Shown in pieces: positions 5,365-7,267 of a stretch of 7,267 nt of DNA. Under the pieces are notes generated by a model. The model searched no databases. It was not told the DNA's origin and worked only from the letters and a program-made list of their open reading frames with translations. Both the position numbers and the translations under genes were made by a program. Source of the DNA: a bacterium (GTDB taxonomy: Bacteria; UBP15; UBA6099); contig JAKQBV010000085.1 of assembly GCA_029573925.1 (NCBI GenBank), forward strand, positions 1 through 7,267, given 5' to 3'. How positions within the stretch are numbered: position 1 is the first letter of the stretch; each line of letters starts with the position of its first letter.

Positions 5365-6317
5365 CTAATGACATAATTCGTGTACGCTCCGAGACGCAGC
5401 AAATCTAGGGTTTTAAGAGAGGGCACAATCAGACTGTTAAACACCAACCTTTTGGTTGCTTTTGAAATGGTTTTATCCGAGACTGCGTCATGTGTCTCCG
5501 AAGGATCGACATGATATGCTTCGCTCAACATAATAGATGAACGACCTAAAGCCGCTTTCATGCTATTAATCAAACTTGTGGCAGTGGTTGAATAGTAAAC
5601 TTTTTCGATGCTCATCCCCATTTCTGCGACGATTGTTTTCATAATCTTTGGCGAATAGTGATAGATGTGGAAAGGAGGATGCAGACAGAACCATTTCGAG
5701 CGAAAGAACATGCGCTCCAAAGAATCAAAGTTCGGCATGGACATTGCGATGACGCCGCCGGGTTTCAAGACTCTTTTCGCCTCTGCGAGAGTTTCCAGCG
5801 GATCGTACAGATGTTCGAAGACGCTCCAGAAAGTTATGGCGTCGAAAATTTCTGAATCGAAGCGAGAGGAAAGCAGAGAGCCTGCCTTTACATCCAAACC
5901 TAGGGAATCCCTTTGAAAAGCCGCTGATTTTTCAGAAAGCTCGCATCCGGCGACGCGCCAACCGGCCTGTTTGAGGCAAAGAAGAAATCTTCCGTCCCCG
6001 GAGCCGACATCGAGTGCGAATCCTTTATGCGCATGGCGTTCAAGGAGCATCCTTCGGCCATCCTGTCCCGCCACAAGTTTCGACAGCATTTCCTGACTGA
6101 AAGACATTGAATAAGGCTCATAGTTGTCGGGATACAGGGAGGCGATATGTTCCTCAGGGATTCTGGGGTTAAGTGAAACTAGCGAACAACTCTTGCATCT
6201 GGATATGGAGAACTCGCCGGGGACGCCGTAAAGATAATCTCTTGTTTTGAAAAGCTCGGCGAACTCGATTCCGCCGCATAGCGCGCAGGGAGCTTTTTCA
6301 AATTCTGAAGAAATCAT
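5355..6317 (-). CDS. Class I SAM-dependent methyltransferase with N-terminal four-cysteine zinc-ribbon-like motif
   Basis: A 320-residue protein (numbered from ATG 6317) resembling Methyltransf_23-type enzymes, often found in cell-surface glycan, lipid or secondary metabolite pathways. The N-terminus has CALC (Cys11, Cys14) and CKSC (Cys41, Cys44), spaced like a zinc ribbon. The Rossmann core has motif I LDVGSGDGRF (102-111), the acidic residue after strand two in GCELS (Glu126), SVFEHL (165-170) and a KPGG turn (185-188). The C-terminal 130 residues are unassigned and probably form the substrate-binding part. A TTG at 6323 would add two residues and cannot be excluded, since neither start has a good Shine-Dalgarno site. 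The gene ends in TAG. It lies about 50 bases after the preceding minus-strand gene and is probably in the same transcript. Substrate unknown. Confidence 0.88.
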   Translation of the reverse strand: MISSEFEKAPCALCGGIEFAELFKTRDYLYGVPGEFSISRCKSCSLVSLNPRIPEEHIASLYPDNYEPYSMSFSQEMLSKLVAGQDGRRMLLERHAHKGFALDVGSGDGRFLLCLKQAGWRVAGCELSEKSAAFQRDSLGLDVKAGSLLSSRFDSEIFDAITFWSVFEHLYDPLETLAEAKRVLKPGGVIAMSMPNFDSLERMFFRSKWFCLHPPFHIYHYSPKIMKTIVAEMGMSIEKVYYSTTATSLINSMKAALGRSSIMLSEAYHVDPSETHDAVSDKTISKATKRLVFNSLIVPSLKTLDLLRLGAYTNYVIRKT

Positions 6318-6368
6318 TTTCAATAATCGACCGTTCCGCTGGCGCAGGATGAAACATCCATAGGACGC

Positions 6369-6959
6369 CTATTTAAAAGGCGGCGGAACTTTTGCGCCGA
6401 AAGGAGAAGAAGGGGCTGATTTCGGGGGCGTCGCCGCCGGCTCCGGCTTTCTGGGAGCGGAAGGTTGTTGCGGAGCGGACGCCGGTTTTCCGGCGTTTGC
6501 CTCCGCGCCGTCGCCTCTCAAAATGCGCAAACCGATTCTCGGAGGAACTATCGGCGCGGTCAGGTCGAGAACTTTCGCCGGAAGGATGGCCTCCGTCCCG
6601 CACTTGTAGTTGATGCTGTTCACAATATTTTCGGCGAGCGGCGCGTCGAATTCCTTCTCTTTCTGGAATTTTTCCACAATCCGTTTTACGTTAGGCTCGT
6701 CCATCTCGAACATGAGGAATCCGGACATACTGATTTTGCCGACATCCTGTTTGTAAATGGCGTGGTAAGTGAACCAGATTTCGAGGTTGGAGCCGTTTGC
6801 TTTCACGTCGTCGAATTCAACGCCGAGTTCGATGCCTGAAATCGGGGCGTCTTTGACCTTCTCGGCGTTTATCTTGGTTATTCTTCCTCTGACGATTGTC
6901 TGTCGACGTTCCGGCGGGCCTTGTTCGTTTGCTGACACGGGATTTTTCGGTTCGGACAT
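6369..6959 (-). CDS. Hypothetical protein with possible SecB-like domain and Pro/Ala-rich tail
   Basis: A 196-residue cytoplasmic protein without signal peptide or membrane segment. Residues 1-20 are polar and probably disordered. Residues 21-148 look like a compact alpha/beta domain: alternating hydrophobic strands around IELGVEF, IWFTYHAIY and GFLMFEM, a charged helix (about 89-103), then a helix ending in a Cys-containing segment (NYKCGTEAILPAK) followed by a proline-rich VPPRI turn. That order recalls SecB-like proteins seen in archaea and some bacteria, but this is from memory and tentative. Residues 149-196 are rich in Pro, Ala, Ser and Lys and end in VPPPFK, a low-complexity linker or interaction tail. 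The start is well supported by AGGAG (6966-6970), six bases before ATG 6959. It follows alanine dehydrogenase by 16 bases, so the two are probably co-transcribed. It ends in TAG. No function is assigned. Confidence 0.75.
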   Translation of the reverse strand: MSEPKNPVSANEQGPPERRQTIVRGRITKINAEKVKDAPISGIELGVEFDDVKANGSNLEIWFTYHAIYKQDVGKISMSGFLMFEMDEPNVKRIVEKFQKEKEFDAPLAENIVNSINYKCGTEAILPAKVLDLTAPIVPPRIGLRILRGDGAEANAGKPASAPQQPSAPRKPEPAATPPKSAPSSPFGAKVPPPFK

Positions 6960-6965
6960 TATGTT

Positions 6966-6970
6966 CTCCT
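6966..6970 (-). promoter_or_regulatory. Ribosome binding site of the hypothetical protein gene
   Basis: Read on the minus strand the site is AGGAG within AAGGAGA, six bases before ATG 6959, in the 16-base gap after the alanine dehydrogenase stop codon. It is good evidence that this orphan gene is real and translated. Confidence 0.75.
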
Positions 6971-6975
6971 TATTC

Positions 6976-7266
6976 TCAATACAAGATGTCGTTTTCGTGG
7001 CATTTAAGGTTAAAGGCGTCCGCTACGCCGTGACAGACGCAGCAACCGTTGTGGATGTTAACTCCTTTGCGAAGAGCGGCGTTTTCATTGACTGCCGCAG
7101 AGAAGCCTTTTTGGGCGATTTCGAGAACGTAGGGCAGCGTTTCATTTGTGAGAGCCAGAGTGGAAGTTCTGGGAACGGAGCCGGGCATGTTTCCGACGCA
7201 GTAGTGGACTACGCCGTTGTAAATGAAGGTGGGGTTGTTGTGGCTGGTGACCTTGCTGGTCTCGAC
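6976..7266 (-). CDS. ald: Alanine dehydrogenase, C-terminal 96 residues (5' part beyond window edge)
   Basis: The minus-strand frame is open to the right edge. It carries the alanine dehydrogenase C-terminal signature: ETSKVTSH, GVVHYCVGNMPGSVPRTST and ALTNETLPYVL, then a terminal helix region. The enzyme is an NAD-dependent cytoplasmic dehydrogenase that interconverts L-alanine with pyruvate plus ammonium, used in alanine catabolism or to dispose of reducing equivalents. Roughly three quarters of the protein, including the N-terminal substrate domain and most of the NAD-binding domain, lies outside. The ATG at 7188 is internal to the family alignment and is not the true start. The last 25 residues are unusually Cys-rich (CCVC and KCH), whereas family members usually show charged or aromatic residues there. 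It ends in TGA, 16 bases before the hypothetical gene, and is upstream in the likely operon. Confidence 0.92.
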   Translation of the reverse strand, partial: VETSKVTSHNNPTFIYNGVVHYCVGNMPGSVPRTSTLALTNETLPYVLEIAQKGFSAAVNENAALRKGVNIHNGCCVCHGVADAFNLKCHENDILY

Positions 7267-7267
7267 G

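Noticed and set aside
6347..6359. GGATG-AAA-CATCC inverted repeat between the hypothetical gene and the methyltransferase as a terminator
   Set aside because: The stem is only 5 bp with a 3-base loop and no U-run on the minus strand, and the genes are about 50 bases apart on the same strand, so readthrough is more likely.
1..7267. CRISPR arrays, insertion sequences, tRNA or rRNA genes, and cobalamin riboswitch
   Set aside because: No regularly spaced repeats, transposase-like frames, cloverleaf-like segments or cobalamin riboswitch were recognised by eye, and no gap is large enough for most of these.

Overview
The window is a dense bacterial segment of about 7.3 kb, with moderately GC-rich coding sequence, two gene blocks that converge near position 4435, and no stretch over 100 bases without a gene. 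The taxon cannot be fixed from the sequence. Non-pyrrolysine MttB-family methyltransferases beside a dedicated corrinoid protein suggest an anaerobic or facultative bacterium with corrinoid-dependent one-carbon metabolism. The Sec signal peptide on one enzyme and strong Shine-Dalgarno sites fit a typical bacterium.

Plus-strand block (1-4426). It opens inside an MttB-like (COG5598) methyltransferase cut by the left edge. One base after its stop comes a complete second MttB-like paralogue, then a small methyltransferase corrinoid protein of the MtbC/MtgC type with the DxHxxG cobalamin motif, then a PLP-dependent Cys/Met-metabolism enzyme. The first three genes form the core of a methyl-transfer system: the MttB-like proteins should move a methyl group from a methylated amine (or related onium compound) to Co(I) on the corrinoid protein. 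The usual second methyltransferase (MtbA/MtgA/MtqA type) and the corrinoid reductive activator (RamA type) are not in the window. The PLP enzyme hints at a link to sulfur amino acids, but that is inference. A perfect 14-base palindrome precedes the corrinoid gene, and a strong GC-rich hairpin lies just upstream of the PLP gene's ribosome binding site.

Minus-strand block (7267-4444, read leftward). It begins with the C-terminal part of alanine dehydrogenase, cut by the right edge. Sixteen bases later comes an unrecognised 196-residue protein with a Pro/Ala-rich tail and a possible distant SecB-like domain. Next is a class I SAM-dependent methyltransferase with an N-terminal four-cysteine cluster, then an exported glycerophosphodiester phosphodiesterase. 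The phosphodiesterase appears to have its own extended -10 promoter, next to a weak hairpin at the end of the methyltransferase gene. The two blocks end 17 bases apart.

The main point of interest is the tandem pair of non-pyrrolysine MttB paralogues served by one corrinoid protein and followed by a Cys/Met PLP enzyme. The methyl donor is unknown, and the arrangement may be a substrate-specific demethylation route that has not been described.
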